A stretch of DNA of 64,000 nt from Acanthosepion esculentum (taxonomy: Eukaryota; Mollusca; Cephalopoda; Sepiida; Sepiidae), in the NCBI GenBank assembly GCA_964036315.1, contig OZ038507.1:61832888-61896887 (forward strand), read 5' to 3'. Shown here piece after piece: positions 1 through 10,194 of the stretch; position 1 is the stretch's first letter; every line of letters starts with the position of its first letter. The position numbers and the translations under genes are program-made. Below the pieces are notes generated by a model. It saw only the letters and a list, made by a program, of their open reading frames with translations, made no database searches and was not told the DNA's origin.

Positions 1-229
1 TTTGGGGATATCAAGCAACTATCTCATTGCTTTGGATTTCCTCGATGTCTTGAAATCTTGTTCCTTTCATGTGCAATTTGATTTTTGGAAAGAGGAAAAA
101 ATTGCAAGGGTCAAAATCTGTGGATAATATTGTGGTTGTCAAAACTGGGGCATGTTGTAATTGGCCAAAAACTGCTGCAGAAGCCCAGGTCACTGATGGA
201 ACCCCTACGGTGTGCTGAGAAGACCACAC
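1..229 (-). pseudogene. mariner transposase C-terminal remnant
   Basis: The minus-strand frame ends in a typical mariner transposase C-terminus: DPCNFFLFPKIKLHMKGTRF followed by QDIEEIQ, matching the region around the third catalytic Asp (PDLAP-DFFLFPKLK type). Upstream residues resemble the usual VRQFLA-HG-PTV segment but with frame damage. No start, no DNA-binding domain and no second catalytic motif are present, and the left edge of the window cuts it. Cut-and-paste DNA transposon relic, inactive. Confidence 0.75.
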
Positions 230-239
230 TCTCCTACGA

Positions 240-850
240 AGATTTGCTGCCCACCCTGACCCAGGGTGGTAGCACCTGTTTGGGTCCCAGCTCTGGGCAA
301 ATAGTTAACCCCAAACTGGAGTCAAAACCCTATGAAAATGTAAAAGTATGTTTTAATACCAGAAATACTTTGTTAAAAAATTACCAGCAATACATTTTTG
401 AAAAAAAATATTACCAGCAATACATTTTTGAACAAAAATATTACCAGCAATACATTTTTGAACAAAAATATTACCAGCAATACATTTTTGAACAAAAATA
501 TTACCAGCAATACATTTTTGAACAAAAATATTACCAGCAATACATTTTTGAAAAAAAATATTACCAGCAATACATTTTTGAAAAAAAATATTACCAGCAA
601 TACATTTTTGAAAAAAAATATTACCAGCAATACATTTTTGAAAAAAAATATTACCAACAATACATTTTTGAACAAAAATATTACCAGCAATACATTTTTG
701 AACAAAAATATTACCAGCAATACATTTTTGAAGGTAAAATAGATTTTTGGGGAAAAAAAAAAAAAAATTACCAACAATAAAAATTTTGTTGGCATTGAGG
801 TTGATATGTCATAAAACAACCCAAACCAAACCAACCTACCAAGATCTTCT
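240..850 (+). mobile_element. interspersed repeat with internal 30-bp minisatellite, copy 1
   Basis: About 140 bp of body (GGTGGTAGCACCTG, then CCCAGCTCTGGGCAAATAGTTAACCCC) is followed by the 30-bp tandem array and a tail (GGTTGATATG, then AACCCAAACCAAACC). The same body, array unit and tail recur at 4790-5165 and 17735-18065, with very different array lengths. The AACC-rich tail suggests a retroposon, but no coding region or tRNA head is visible. Class not recognised. Confidence 0.75.
377..770 (+). repeat. 30-bp tandem repeat, about 12 units
   Basis: Near-perfect units of TTACCAGCAATACATTTTTG plus a 10-bp variable segment (AAAAAAAATA or AACAAAAATA) run from about 377 to 735, with a degenerate last unit to about 775. 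Because 30 is divisible by three, the array is open in several frames on both strands and yields artefactual repetitive proteins. Two unit variants alternate in blocks: five AACAAAAATA units, then four AAAAAAAATA units, then two more of the first type. This suggests multi-unit duplication. Confidence 0.95.
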
Positions 851-1760
851 ATAAACAACAGAGAATGTTATAACTTAGTGTGCATGCATGACAGAGTTCA
901 TGGTCAATTTGTTTTGTTACCAAAAGTTTGGATGCTTTTTGATCCAGCCTCATATATAGAATTTCTTAGCCTCACCCAAATGTAGTTGGAGAAACAAGAA
1001 AATTTTCCCTATTTTTCAATATAGTCCCCCTTGACATAAATGCCCAACGATGCTTAAGCATTGCAATTCCATCATGGAAGAAGGTGGTGTCCTGGTCCTT
1101 CAAAAATTCCTCCACAGCACATGATCTCGTTGTTTCCGAAATGGAGACCACACAGGTGGGATTTGAGTTTAAGAAATAGGAAGAAGTCAGATGGAGCTAT
1201 GTCTGGTGAGTAAGGGGGATAAGGGTGGAAATTCAAAGCCACAGTTGGCTGCTTCAGCTCGTGCAACATTGAACAGTGTGTTATCCTGAAGCAAGAACAC
1301 ACCAGCTGTGTTCCGACTTGATTGCTTCTTTCACTTGTCTTAATTCCTATGCCTAGTACTGCCCATCAATAGTGTTTCCCTTTTCCAGGTAGTCTACACC
1401 TTCAAAATCCCCCCCCACCTCTAAACAGAGGCCATCACGTTGCCAACAGACGCTGCCCACTTGAACTTCTTTAAGGGTGGAGAACCAGAGTGTTCCCACT
1501 TTTTCCTTTGAATTTTTGATTCACGTTCAAAATGGTGGACCCAGGTTTCATCTTGAGTTACTAATCTGCGGTGGAAATCCTCAGGGTCAGCCTGGAAGCA
1601 AGTTAGAGGTGTCCTGGAAATGTCTGTATCTTTTTCAGCGCCTGCTCTTGTGTCAGCATTCTTGGGACCCATCTTGCAGACGGCTTGCATATCCCCAAGA
1701 TCTCGGTTCAAACAGTATGGACTGAACCAGAACAAATGCCCATGGACTGAGCTATCTGCT

Positions 1761-2409
1761 TTTCAAAATTGTTTTTTTTTTTTTTTTCGGTCTGACCCAC
1801 TCATTATTACCTATAATAATAGTTTTGTATTTTTTCTTCTTCCATTCTTAACTCTTTTCTCTCTCCCTCTCTCTTTCTCTCTCTTCCTCCCTCCTTCTCT
1901 CTCACCCTCCCTCCCTCCTTCTCTCTCTCCCTCCCTCCCTCTCTCTTTCTCTCTCTCTCCCTCTCTCTTTCTCTCTCTCTCCCTCCCTCTCTCTCTCTCT
2001 TCCCCCTCTCTCTCTTCCCCCCTCTCTCTCTCTTCCCCCATCTCTCTCCCCCCCTCTCTCTTCCCCCCTCTTTCTCTCTCTTCCCCCTCCCTCTCTCTTT
2101 CTCTCTCTTCCTCCCTCCCTCTCTCTTTCGCTCTCTTCCTCCCTCCCTCTCTCTTTCTCTCTCTTCCTCCCTCCCTCTCTCTTTCTCTCTCTTCCTCCCT
2201 CCCTCTCTCTTTCTCTCTCTTCCTCCCTCCCTCTCTCTTTCTCTCTCTTCCTCCCTCCCTCTCTCTTTCTCTCTCTTCCTCCCTCCCTCTCTCTTTCTCT
2301 CTCTTCCTCCCTCCCTCTCTCTTTCTCTCTCTTCCTCCCTCCCTCTCTCTTTCTCTCTCTTCCTCCCTCCCTCTCTCTTTCTCTCTCTTCCTCCCTCCCT
2401 CTCTCTTTC
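1761..2409 (-). mobile_element. CT-rich retroposon-like insert with 15-bp target duplication
   Basis: The identical 15-mer ACTGAGCTATCTGCT lies at 1746-1760 and 2410-2424 and brackets the insert. The + strand insert is TTTCAAAATTG, a T15 run, a 70-bp unique block (GTCTGACCCACTCATTATTA...) and then about 550 bp of CT-rich sequence. On the minus strand it reads as a GA-rich body ending in poly(A), which fits LINE-mediated integration. A sister copy of the same block and CT tract lies at 3210-3880. Confidence 0.8.
1858..2409. repeat. CT-rich tract with about 41-bp higher-order period
   Basis: Pyrimidine-only on the + strand. From about 2080 the motif CTCTCTTCCTCCCTCCCTCTCTCTTTCT recurs with little variation, so it is a minisatellite rather than a simple dinucleotide tract. 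Polypurine/polypyrimidine mirror symmetry could favour triplex DNA (inference). The long open frames here are artefacts. Confidence 0.9.
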
Positions 2410-2844
2410 ACTGAGCTATCTGCTGGGCAGTAAGACATCTGTCGTTCAAAACCATATGGTTAATGGCATCAATTGTTTCATCAGTGGTTGAGGCTTTTGG
2501 ACTACCAAAGTGAGGGTGATCTTTTGTGCTCTCCATTTGCCCGCTTGAATTCTGCAGGCCACTTCTTCACAGTGGCATGGGAAGAGGAGTCCTCAACAAG
2601 TGGCTGTATCATGTCCTCATGGATTTAACTTTGAGTGTCAATATCATTTTTTTTAAGATACTTTATGACTGCTCAGTCCTCTGTTTTGTCCATTTTACAT
2701 TTGCCACGCACATTAGTGTTGGCCTCACTTGCATAGAAATTAAGACAGAAATCTGAATCTTAGTTTTTTCTAGTTTTATAAGTGGTTGTGTATTGCCGCA
2801 ACAAAAATGTTCAGCTATGGGCCTTTTTGAATGACCTTCGTAAA

Positions 2845-2883
<39 letters not shown>

Positions 2884-2972
2884 TTTCATCAATCATTTTT
2901 TTTTTTTCAAAGTACAAAACAACACACACGTGTGTATGTATGTATGTATATATATATATATATATATATATC
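2845..2972. repeat. (TG)n-(GA)n and (AT)n microsatellites
   Basis: TGTG run passing into GAGA at 2847-2882, then GTAT/AT alternation at 2935-2971. The flanks at 2883-2920 and 2990-3015 are inverted versions of the segment around ATTGATGGAATCTC, giving a small imperfect inverted repeat. Confidence 0.85.
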
Positions 2973-3209
2973 ATGTGTGTATGTTTTGTCCTTTGAAAAA
3001 AATGATTGATGGAATCTCTCACATGCACACGCACATATATATGGAGGAGACACAAGATTATTTGACCCAAGATTTAAAAGGACAATAAATCTACTGACCT
3101 AACATGACCAGTACTTTTGGACTCTTCTTTTTCTTGTTGTTTGTTTCAATCATGTTCTAATCTAAATCGTTTTATTTCCACCTTGGTTTTTCAAGTTCTT
3201 TCAATATTT

Positions 3210-3959
3210 TCAAAATTGTTTTTTTTTAGGTCTAACCCAGTCATTATTAACTATAATAATAGTTTTGTATTTTTTCTTTTTTTGCTTCCATTCTTAACTC
3301 TTTTTTTTCTTTCTCTTCCCCTCTCTCTTTCTCTTCCCCTCTCTCTTTCTCTTCCTCCCTCTCTCTTTCTCTTCCTCCCTCTCTCTTTCTCTTCCTCCCT
3401 CTCTCTTTCTCTTCCTCCCTCTCTCTTTCTCTTCCTCCCTCTCTCTTTCTCTTCCTCCCTCTCTCTTTCTCTTCCTCCCTCTCTCTTTCTCTTCCTCCCT
3501 CTCTCTTTCTCTTCCTCCCTCTCTCTTTCTCTTCCTCCCTCTCTCCCTCTCTTCCTCCCTCCCTCTCTTCATCCCCCTCTCTTCCCCCCCTCTCTTCCTC
3601 CCCTTTCTCTTCCTCCCTTTTTCCCCTCTCTTCCTCCCTTTTCCCCCTCTCTTCCTCCCTTTTCCCCCTCTCTTCCTCCCTTTTCCCCCTCTCTTCCTCC
3701 CTTTTCCCCCTCTCTTCCTCCCTTTCCCCCTCTCTTCCTCCCTTTTCCCCCTCTTTCTCTCCCTCTCTTTCTCTCCCTCTCTTTCCCTCCCTCTCTTTCC
3801 CTCCCTCTCTTTCCCTCCCTCTCTTTCCCTCCCTTTCTCTCTCTCTTCCTCCCTCTTCGTCTCTCTCTATCTCTCTACACTGGAGACTATTGTTTTCCTC
3901 TTTGCTGCTATCATAATATTTCAGCTGGTGGTCTAGATAACATTCAGGTTTCCAACTGA
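3210..3959 (-). mobile_element. second copy of the CT-rich retroposon family
   Basis: Repeats the 70-bp block of the 1761-2409 insert (CAAAATTGTTTT, GTCTAACCCAGTCATTATTA, ATAATAGTTTTGTATTTTT, CCATTCTTAACTC) and then 3297-3880 of CTCTTTCTCTTCCTCCCT units and CCTTTTCCCCCTCTCTT units. It continues into unique sequence (ACTGGAGACTATTGTTTTCC) at 3881-3960. No target duplication was found for this copy. Confidence 0.7.
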
Positions 3960-3964
3960 ATCCT

Positions 3965-4110
3965 TTTAGCTCTTATTTAGTACTGCTCAGTTATTGCTCA
4001 ACCACTGGGTCCAAGTACACACTGCTTGGCCCAGGGATTGAACTCACAATTAGTATGTCACCAAATTCATGAATCAATCTTTTAATCCATTAGGCTGAGT
4101 GGAGAACTTG
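3965..4110 (-). mobile_element. tRNA-derived SINE head (degenerate)
   Basis: On the minus strand a tRNA-like segment carries an A-box-like region (CTAATGGATTAAAAG) followed about 45 bp later by a B-box-like GTGAGTTCAATCCCTGGG. It directly abuts the end of the CT-rich retroposon, so it may be that element's tRNA-derived promoter head. Too degenerate to assign an amino acid. Confidence 0.5.
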
Positions 4111-4254
4111 GAGCTTTAAACCTAACCTGCTGAATTACGTTGTGGTGCATGACTGCACTCACTGAAATTTCTTTGTTTTACTGCTGCTACTGTTAATGTT
4201 GAAGCTTTGCTGTCATTTTGTTTTCTTTCCAAATTAACTTGAATGTTACTCACA

Positions 4255-4312
4255 TTGAATAGCACCTGATGAAGGCAAGATGGCACTTCAGTTGAAATGT
4301 TTTAATAACAAA
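4255..4312 (+). mobile_element. PLE terminal-repeat-like segment with CTGATGA/GAAA core
   Basis: CACCTGATGAAGGC is followed 16 nt later by GTTGAAATGTTTTAATAAC. The arrangement parallels CACCTGAAGAAGGCC...GGCCGAAACGTTGTAATAA of the blocks at 13270, 25780 and 28540. CTGATGA and GAAA are the conserved hammerhead core strings, but I cannot fold stems I and III, so I call it a relic only. Confidence 0.4.
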
Positions 4313-4789
4313 AAAGCAAAGATGTGTAAATAATATAAACTTGTACTCACAAAAATTTCAGATAATTTTTAAAATTTTTATTTCAATCTATTCCAGTCGA
4401 GATTGTCCCATTTTCTACATGAGGAAGAAAGTCCAGAAAGATCTGCAGGACCAAGATCAAATATTGAAAAGATTTGGCAACATTGATTGGTGAACAGACG
4501 TCTTCTTTTATATTGAGATTAAAAAAATTTTTTTTGTTTTTGTTTTGTTTTGAGATGAAAGCTTATTTAGCGGAATTATACATGGTAAGACATGAGTAGA
4601 AATGTTGTCTTCATCTAGCTAATGTCTTATCATTATTATGGGAGGTATTTATGCCACACTGTGTACAATAAAGGCACTACAACCAGAAATAGTAATCTTT
4701 TTTTTTCTTTCTCATATCATCTTAGATTAAACCTTCCAGATCGGCACACTGGGTATGGCAATAAACTACATCCAGCCGCAAGGCCTTTC

Positions 4790-5165
4790 ATTAGGAGGTC
4801 TTGAAAAGCGTGGAACTGCCTCTTGATTTCTGGTGTTCCCAGGTCTGCCCTGACCTGGGGTGGTAGCACCTGTTAGGATCCCAGCTATGGGCAAATAGTT
4901 AACCCCCAAATTTGGGTCAAAACACTGTGAAGGTGTAGAAAAGGGCATTAATACCAACAATGCATTTTTGAAGGAAAAGTTTTTACCAGCAATACATTTT
5001 TGGAAAAAATATTACCAGCAACCAGCAATAAAAATCTTGTCAGTATTAAATAACCCATTGAGAAATCAAACCAGAGTAGACGCTAAAAAATAAAATCTTT
5101 TGTTGGTATAACCCTTTCAGGTTGATATGCTATAAAACAAACCAAGCCAAACTTCCAGATCACTT
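4790..5165 (+). mobile_element. interspersed repeat with 30-bp unit, copy 2 (short array)
   Basis: Same family as 240-850: TCTGGTGTTCCCAGGTC, GGGGTGGTAGCACCTGTTAG, GGGCAAATAGTTAACCCCC, then only about three degenerate units (ACCAGCAATACATTTTTGG) and the tail (CAGGTTGATATGC, ACAAACCAAGCC). Compared with copy 1 the array is contracted or was never expanded. Confidence 0.75.
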
Positions 5166-5324
5166 GTGTAGTAAAAAAAAAAAAAAAATACATCATAAAA
5201 TTTTATGAAAGTTAAAAAAAAAGTAGGTCCAATTTTCTAAATTCATTGTAAATTGATCTCTCTTACAAAAGCCTAAACAAATATGTTTATATAGCATGAT
5301 TTCTGAAAATGATTAAATATGGGA

Positions 5325-5872
5325 TACTTTCTTCTTTTTTTCTTCTTCTTTTTTTCTTCTTCTTTTTTTCTTCTTCTTTTTTTCTTCTTCTTTTTTCTTC
5401 TTCTTTTTTTCTTCTTCTTTTTTCTTCTTTTTTTCTTCTTCTTTTCTTTTTCTTCTTTTTTTTCTTCTTTTTTCTTTTTTTCTTCTTTTTTTTCTTCTTT
5501 TTTTCTTCTTTTTCTTTCTTTTTCTTTCTTTTTCTTCTTTCTTTTTCTTCTTTCTTTTTCTTCTTTCTTTTTCTTCTTTCTTTTTCTTCTTTCTTTTTCT
5601 TCTTTCTTTTTCTTCTTTCTTTTCTTCTTTCTTTTTCTTCTTTCTTTTCTTCTTTCTTTTTCTTCTTTCTTTTTCTTCTTTCTTTTTCTTCTTTCTTTTT
5701 CTTCTTTCTTCTTCTTCTTTTTCTTCTTTCTTTTTCTTCTTTCTTTTTCTTCTTTCTTTTTCTTCTTTCTTCTTCTTTTTTCTTCTTCTTTTTTCTTCTT
5801 TTTTCTTCTTTTTTCTATTTTCTCTTTTTTCTTCTTCTTTTTCTTCTTTTTCTTCTTTTTCTTTTTTTTTTA
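5325..5872. repeat. (TTC)n-rich polypyrimidine tract
   Basis: About 550 bp of TTC, TTTC and TTTTTC permutations, with many TTTTTCTTCTTTC units. All pyrimidine on the + strand. The open frames over it (Phe/Leu/Ser) are artefacts. Confidence 0.95.
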
Positions 5873-6371
5873 ATCAGTATTGTCCCAAGCCAGGCAGTAC
5901 AACCACTAGCATGTAAGGGGTTACAAAATTTACAAAATGTATATAAATTTAATGTTTCACACTTATTTTGACTTTATAAACGTTTTCCTGTTCTTTATGC
6001 AAACATTTTGTTGCATTTACTGTATTTGCCATTGCATTTCTTTTTCTTTTTCTTTTTAATATACCAAAAATCTGCCCTGCACCTAATACAGCTGTATTAC
6101 TGATTTACTTGTCAGATTTAATTGAGTTTCTTTTTGAAGGTTAAAGTTACAGTATAGGAATTCATACTTTACTCCAGTCTACTGTTTCAATATTGTATTT
6201 GCAGGCACAAACTCATACATCCCTCACCTTACAAAACCACTTTAATATGGTGGAGGGTGGGCATCGTATGTGAGGATGGGTGTTATGTGACAGCAAATAT
6301 GGTAATCTATATTTGTTCAATTCATTTCTTCAGATGTAAAAAAAACAAACTTTTTTTTAATTTGTAGTCAA

Positions 6372-6373
<2 letters not shown>

Positions 6374-6429
<56 letters not shown>
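6374..6429. repeat. (AT)n microsatellite
   Basis: About 28 AT units at the left edge of the inverted repeat at 6440-6680. Confidence 0.95.
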
Positions 6430-6431
<2 letters not shown>

Positions 6432-6439
6432 ATAATTAT

Positions 6440-6690
6440 TTTTTAAAAATATGATTCCATCGCTACATAACAGTTCTCAGGTTTCAAAAACAAGAGCTAA
6501 AAACTTCAAACTTTGTTTCATCTTCAAGGTAAATTTTTGGAAAAAAAATTTCGCTTGAAGATGAAACAGCTTGATACTTCAATTTAATTTTTATAATTGA
6601 ATTGAAGTTTTTATAGCTCCTGTTTTTGAAACATGAGAACTCTTATGTAGCGATGGAATCATATTTTTAAAAAATAATTATAATTTAGGC
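6440..6690. mobile_element. foldback repeat, family A, with hammerhead-like arm
   Basis: The outer arms (ATTATTTTTTAAAAATATGA at 6434-6453, reverse-complemented near 6660-6680) are near-identical and extend inward through the site TACATAA/TTATGTA. The right arm carries GAAA at 6628-6631, an 8-bp stem III with wobble (ACATGAGA/TCTTATGT), U-A at the expected cleavage position 6648-6649 and stem I GCGA. The left part of the unit has TTGAAGA (6555-6561) preceded by TCGC, and AAACAG (6564-6569) pairs with CTGTTT (6620-6625) as stem II. The architecture is that of a type I hammerhead with C3 replaced by U. The downstream text (TATTGAGCACT) recurs at 28930. Confidence 0.6.
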
Positions 6691-6794
6691 TCTACTTATG
6701 TATTGAGCACTGTTTTTTAAAAATAAAAACAAAAATACTAAAGAACTTTGAATTATTAACCTAACATGTTCTTTCCTATTTTTCTGTATATCTG

Positions 6795-6803
<9 letters not shown>

Positions 6804-6856
<53 letters not shown>
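6804..6856. repeat. (AT)n microsatellite
   Basis: About 26 AT units preceded by CACACACA, between the family A and family B foldback repeats. Confidence 0.95.
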
Positions 6857-6857
<1 letters not shown>

Positions 6858-6859
<2 letters not shown>

Positions 6860-7130
6860 GTTTATTTAAAAATTATAACATAAATATGTTATAAAATCAC
6901 TACAAAAATAGCCATTTATTTTCAACACCTCTGGTGTCTTATCAAGTTATGATGTTGATAAGACACCGGAGGTGTTGAAACAAAATGGCTATTTTTGTAG
7001 TGATTTTATAACATATTTATGTTATAATTTTTAAATAAATAATTATATCTGCTCTACTCTGTATTGAGCCCTCTACTAAGAATAGTAATTGTTGGTTATA
7101 GGAATTTATTCCTTATACACCACTCCTAGA
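6858..7130. mobile_element. foldback repeat, family B, with hammerhead 3' half
   Basis: An almost perfect palindrome of about 190 bp (6860-7050) is centred near 6945 on AAGTTATGATG. The right arm contains TTGATAA (6957-6963), stem II GACACC/GGTGTT, GAAA (6977-6980), stem III ACAAAA/TTTTGT and U-A at 6998-6999, then GTGATTTTAT. A matching stem I strand is absent because the arm is interrupted at the palindrome centre. A second copy of the family lies at 50692-51118. Confidence 0.65.
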
Positions 7131-8060
7131 CTTATATATATATATATATATTCCTATCAAGTACTCACTCCAGATTACGAATGTTAGATTTTTTTTACAT
7201 TTTAAGAAATCACATCATATTTATTTTGGCTTCCATAGAGAGGACCAATTAATTTACATAGCAAACTGGACCCTATTATATACTTTCATAAAATTTAATA
7301 ATTTGTGATCTGTTTTTTCTTTATCTACCATGATAAAAAAAAAGAAGATATCCACTCATTTTTCATTAGTGTTGATTGTACAACTCCTGCCACTTAGCAA
7401 CACCAGAACTTGCATCTTCAAAAATCATTTTTTTTAACCTATTAACTACCAAATTTTTTTAATGCGCATTTTTGGCACAGACAAGTGTCTTAGGAGTTTA
7501 TTTATTCCTTATGTTTAATTTCAGTCGTTACCATTGTCGTTTTTATAGAAACTAGAACATCAAATATATATGTGTATAAAACATCAAAATATAATATTGA
7601 TTAGAAATAATAAAAAATACTTTTCAAAATAGTCATTATTTTTCTACTCGTGAAATGTAAAATTACGACAGAAAGTGTCTTCTTACGGCTAATAATAAAA
7701 ACTTTAAAGGCTACGTGTTGTGAAATATACCTCTGCAAATGCAATGTATGTAAGCAATTCAATGTAAATACAAAGAATAACATGGAGTGAGTTTAATTTT
7801 AACAGATCCGCAAATGGGGCTTATGGCAGGTAATGGGTTAATGATTGACCTTTGACATCCTTCGTTGTCATTGTGTAACCTTCCATTGTATTTTGGTTTG
7901 TCACCGACCTAGGGGACCAGTTGGATATCTAAAAATTGAAAATTATTTTTATCGTTCTCAGTTTTTGTTTCTTGTTTAACATTCAAATATGAAATAAAAT
8001 ATTTTACCAAATTTACTTGTTTTTTTTTGTTTTTTTTTTTTTTTACAGTAGAATAAAAGA
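7131..8060. other. AT-rich stretch without recognised features
   Basis: Short (AT)n at 7133-7152 and a T-run at 8021-8045. No frame above 60 codons resembles a protein and no repeat family of this window was recognised. Confidence 0.5.
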
Positions 8061-8069
8061 AGGGTGTTA

Positions 8070-8720
8070 CCTTAATAATGTTTCCATGTTTCCTGCCATT
8101 ATTATCACAGCACAGTCTACATAAGGAAAGGATGAAAACAATCCTGAAAGACTTTCTTGATGCTTATCCATATTTGATTACAAAAGAAAAAAAAAATCTC
8201 CTACCTTCTGTTAATGCTTCCATTTCAATTATCATTATCCCCAAAACATTTACACTGAGAAAGGAAGAAAGCCCTTCTGAAAAAATATCCTTGTAGTTAA
8301 TCGATATTTAATTACAAAACAACTATATCACCTTCATTTTGATAATGTCTCCATGTTTATTTTCATCATCCTCAAAATATCTTCATAGAGAAAGGAAGAA
8401 ATCAACCCTAAAAAACCGTCTGGAAGTTAATCAGTACTTGATTACGAAATATGAAGTTGATCTTGATTTTTTAAAATTTTTCCACGTCTATCGACGTCAT
8501 CCTTATAAAACCGTCTACATTAAAGGATGAAAACTCTGAAAAAGCTCCTTGATGCTAATCCATATTTAATTACACAACAAAGATGTTTCCATCATTGTGT
8601 TAATATTTCTATGTTTATTGCCATCACACTCACATTATTATCGACATAGATAAATGACGGACATAGCTTTGAAGACATGTTTATAACTAATTCAATAACA
8701 AAGTACAAAGTTTCGCTATT
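8070..8720 (+). repeat. degenerate tandem repeat, about 130-bp period, 5 units
   Basis: Five diverged units start near 8072, 8210, 8340, 8471 and 8601. Each has a TTCCATGTTTATT-like box followed by CATTATC/CATCATCC, then CATAGAGAAAGGA or AAGGATGAAAA, and ends in GATATTTAATTACAAAA-like text. Unit spacings are about 130 bp. Short open frames across units 1-3 (MFPCFLP..., MIMSPCLF...) are byproducts of the repeat. No family recognised. Confidence 0.65.
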
Positions 8721-8774
8721 TTTTTTTTCTCTTTGTTGCTTAATGAAACTTGGTGCCTCAATTCGTTTTCTTAT

Positions 8775-9106
8775 CTTTTTCTTTTTTTTCTTTTTTTTCT
8801 TTTTATATTCTTTTGATTTTCTTTTTTCTTTTCTTTTTCTCTGTCTTTTCTTTTTCTTTTCTTATTCTTTTTTCTTTTATTGTTTTCTTTTCTTATTTTT
8901 TTCTTTTCTTATTTTTTTTCTTTTCTTATTCTTTTTTATTTTCTTTTTGTCTTTTTCTTTTTTTTCTTTTCTTTTTTCTTTTTTTCTTTTTTCTTTTTTT
9001 CTTTTTTCTTTTTTTCTTTTTTCTTTTTTTTTTCTTTTTTCTTTTTTTTTTTTCTTTTTTTCTTTTTCTTTTTTCTTTTTCTTTTTCTTTCTTTTTCTTT
9101 TTTTTT

Positions 9107-9138
<32 letters not shown>

Positions 9139-9195
9139 TTCTTTTTTTTTTTCTTTTTTTTTTCTTTTTTTTTTCTTTTTTTTTTCTTTTCTTAA
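8775..9195. repeat. T-rich polypyrimidine tract
   Basis: T4-T12 runs separated by single C. From about 9085 on the T runs lengthen to about 9-10 with a regular single C. Artefactual Phe-rich frames cover it in all three + frames. Confidence 0.95.
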
Positions 9196-9367
9196 AAAAC
9201 CCCCAAAATAAACTATTGTCTTATTTAAGTTTTGGTCTTTGAATAATTAAAAGAATTATTCTTTGCAGAATATTTTTTTACTACAGTTAAATATGGATTG
9301 CCTTTCTGAAATAAGCAATATGTACAGAAATATGAAAGGTTATAAATTTTTTTCCATTATATATATC

Positions 9368-9772
9368 TGGCATCGCGTTCCCACCCCTTCACCGTTGAAA
9401 CTGTTAGATGCAGATGTCTCTTCTACTCCAATAGCTTCATGTCTCGCACATCTCGCCTGTGGAACTCCCTTCCTTATTCATGTTTCCCTGACGAATACAA
9501 TCTCCAACTATTTAAGTGTACCGTCAATCGACATCTCCAGTTGCCTTGATCTATCCGCTTCCCTTCTCCACATCCTTTCCCCTTTCATTCCTATCTGCTC
9601 TCGCTCCAAATCTTCTGTAACCCCCTTGCCTTGATCGATCCACTGTCTTTCTCCACATCCTCTCCTTTACCACTCCTATCTGCTCTTCCTCCAAACATTC
9701 TGTAACCCCTTGCGTGCTAGTGGCCTCCAGCCTTGCTTGGGGTGATAAGCTTAAAAAATAAAAATAAAAAAA
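9368..9772 (+). mobile_element. CR1/Jockey-like LINE 3' end, copy 1
   Basis: Begins inside the C-terminal protein region (SHPFTVETV equivalent at CCACCCCTTCACCGTTGAAA; a Leu-Trp-Asn-Ser-Leu-Pro equivalent at CTGTGGAACTCCCTTCC) and runs into a 3' UTR ending CTTGCTTGGGGTGATAAGC plus an A-rich tail. The same 3' end is found at 12900-12990, 17190-17265 and, inverted, at 21000 and 38738. 5'-truncated dead copy. Confidence 0.8.
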
Positions 9773-9777
9773 ATATA

Positions 9778-9812
9778 CACGTGTGTGTTGTGTGTGTGTG
9801 TGTGCGCGCGCT
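9778..9812. repeat. (TG)n microsatellite
   Basis: ACGTGTGTGTTGTGTGTG run passing into GCGCGCG. Confidence 0.85.
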
Positions 9813-10045
9813 AGCACAAAGTCATCGTGACTGAGGGTTTGAGCGTCTTGTTCAGACTGTTGATCACACAAGATAATGCACTCTCTCTCTTAAAAACTCT
9901 GTCTGCCCAGCATGGTTGCAGTATAAACCACATGTGGGCTCTGAGGGTGTTAAACAAACCCAAATGTGCCTGAACAGGCATCTGCTACAGAGATTGGCTA
10001 GCTGCCTCAGTAGACAGGTATACTCTCATACTAACTAGAGGCCGA
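9813..10045 (+). mobile_element. tRNA-derived SINE body (family 2), 5'-truncated
   Basis: Matches the 3' two-thirds of the full copy at 17285-17690 (minus): GCTAGCACAAAGTCATCGTG, CTGTTGATCACAC, CAGCATGGTTGCAGTATAAA, CACATGTGGGCTCTG. The tRNA-like head is missing. Another near-complete copy lies at 60540-61045. Confidence 0.75.
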
Positions 10046-10194
10046 CAATATTATTATCATCATATACATATATACATACATATATATATATGCGCGTGTC
10101 TGTGGCCTGATGATTGTGTCTATTCCCTCTGAGTGTTGACTTCAATGTTCACTCTTAAATTTACATATACCCTATCTCTGATATTGAGCACTTT

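Larger units (their letters stand above)
1045..2640 (-). pseudogene. mariner transposase, split by a retroposed insert
   Basis: Reading on the minus strand from 2640: a HTH part with ATVKKWPAEFKR and a degraded TIDAINHMV-like stretch; then, past the insert at 1761-2409, QADPEDFHRRLVTQDETWVH (first catalytic Asp) and PPYSPDIAPSDFFLF (third catalytic position, 1072-1302). Domain order is that of a full mariner transposase of about 340 residues, but frameshifts and stops separate the parts. The host frame resumes on both sides of the insert, so the mariner was already in place when the insert landed. Confidence 0.85.

Noticed and set aside
85..858. Long open frames on both strands over the 30-bp array (QQYIFE..., NVLLVIF...)
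   Set aside because: The period is a multiple of three, so any stop-free unit is open in several frames; composition is that of a minisatellite, not a gene.
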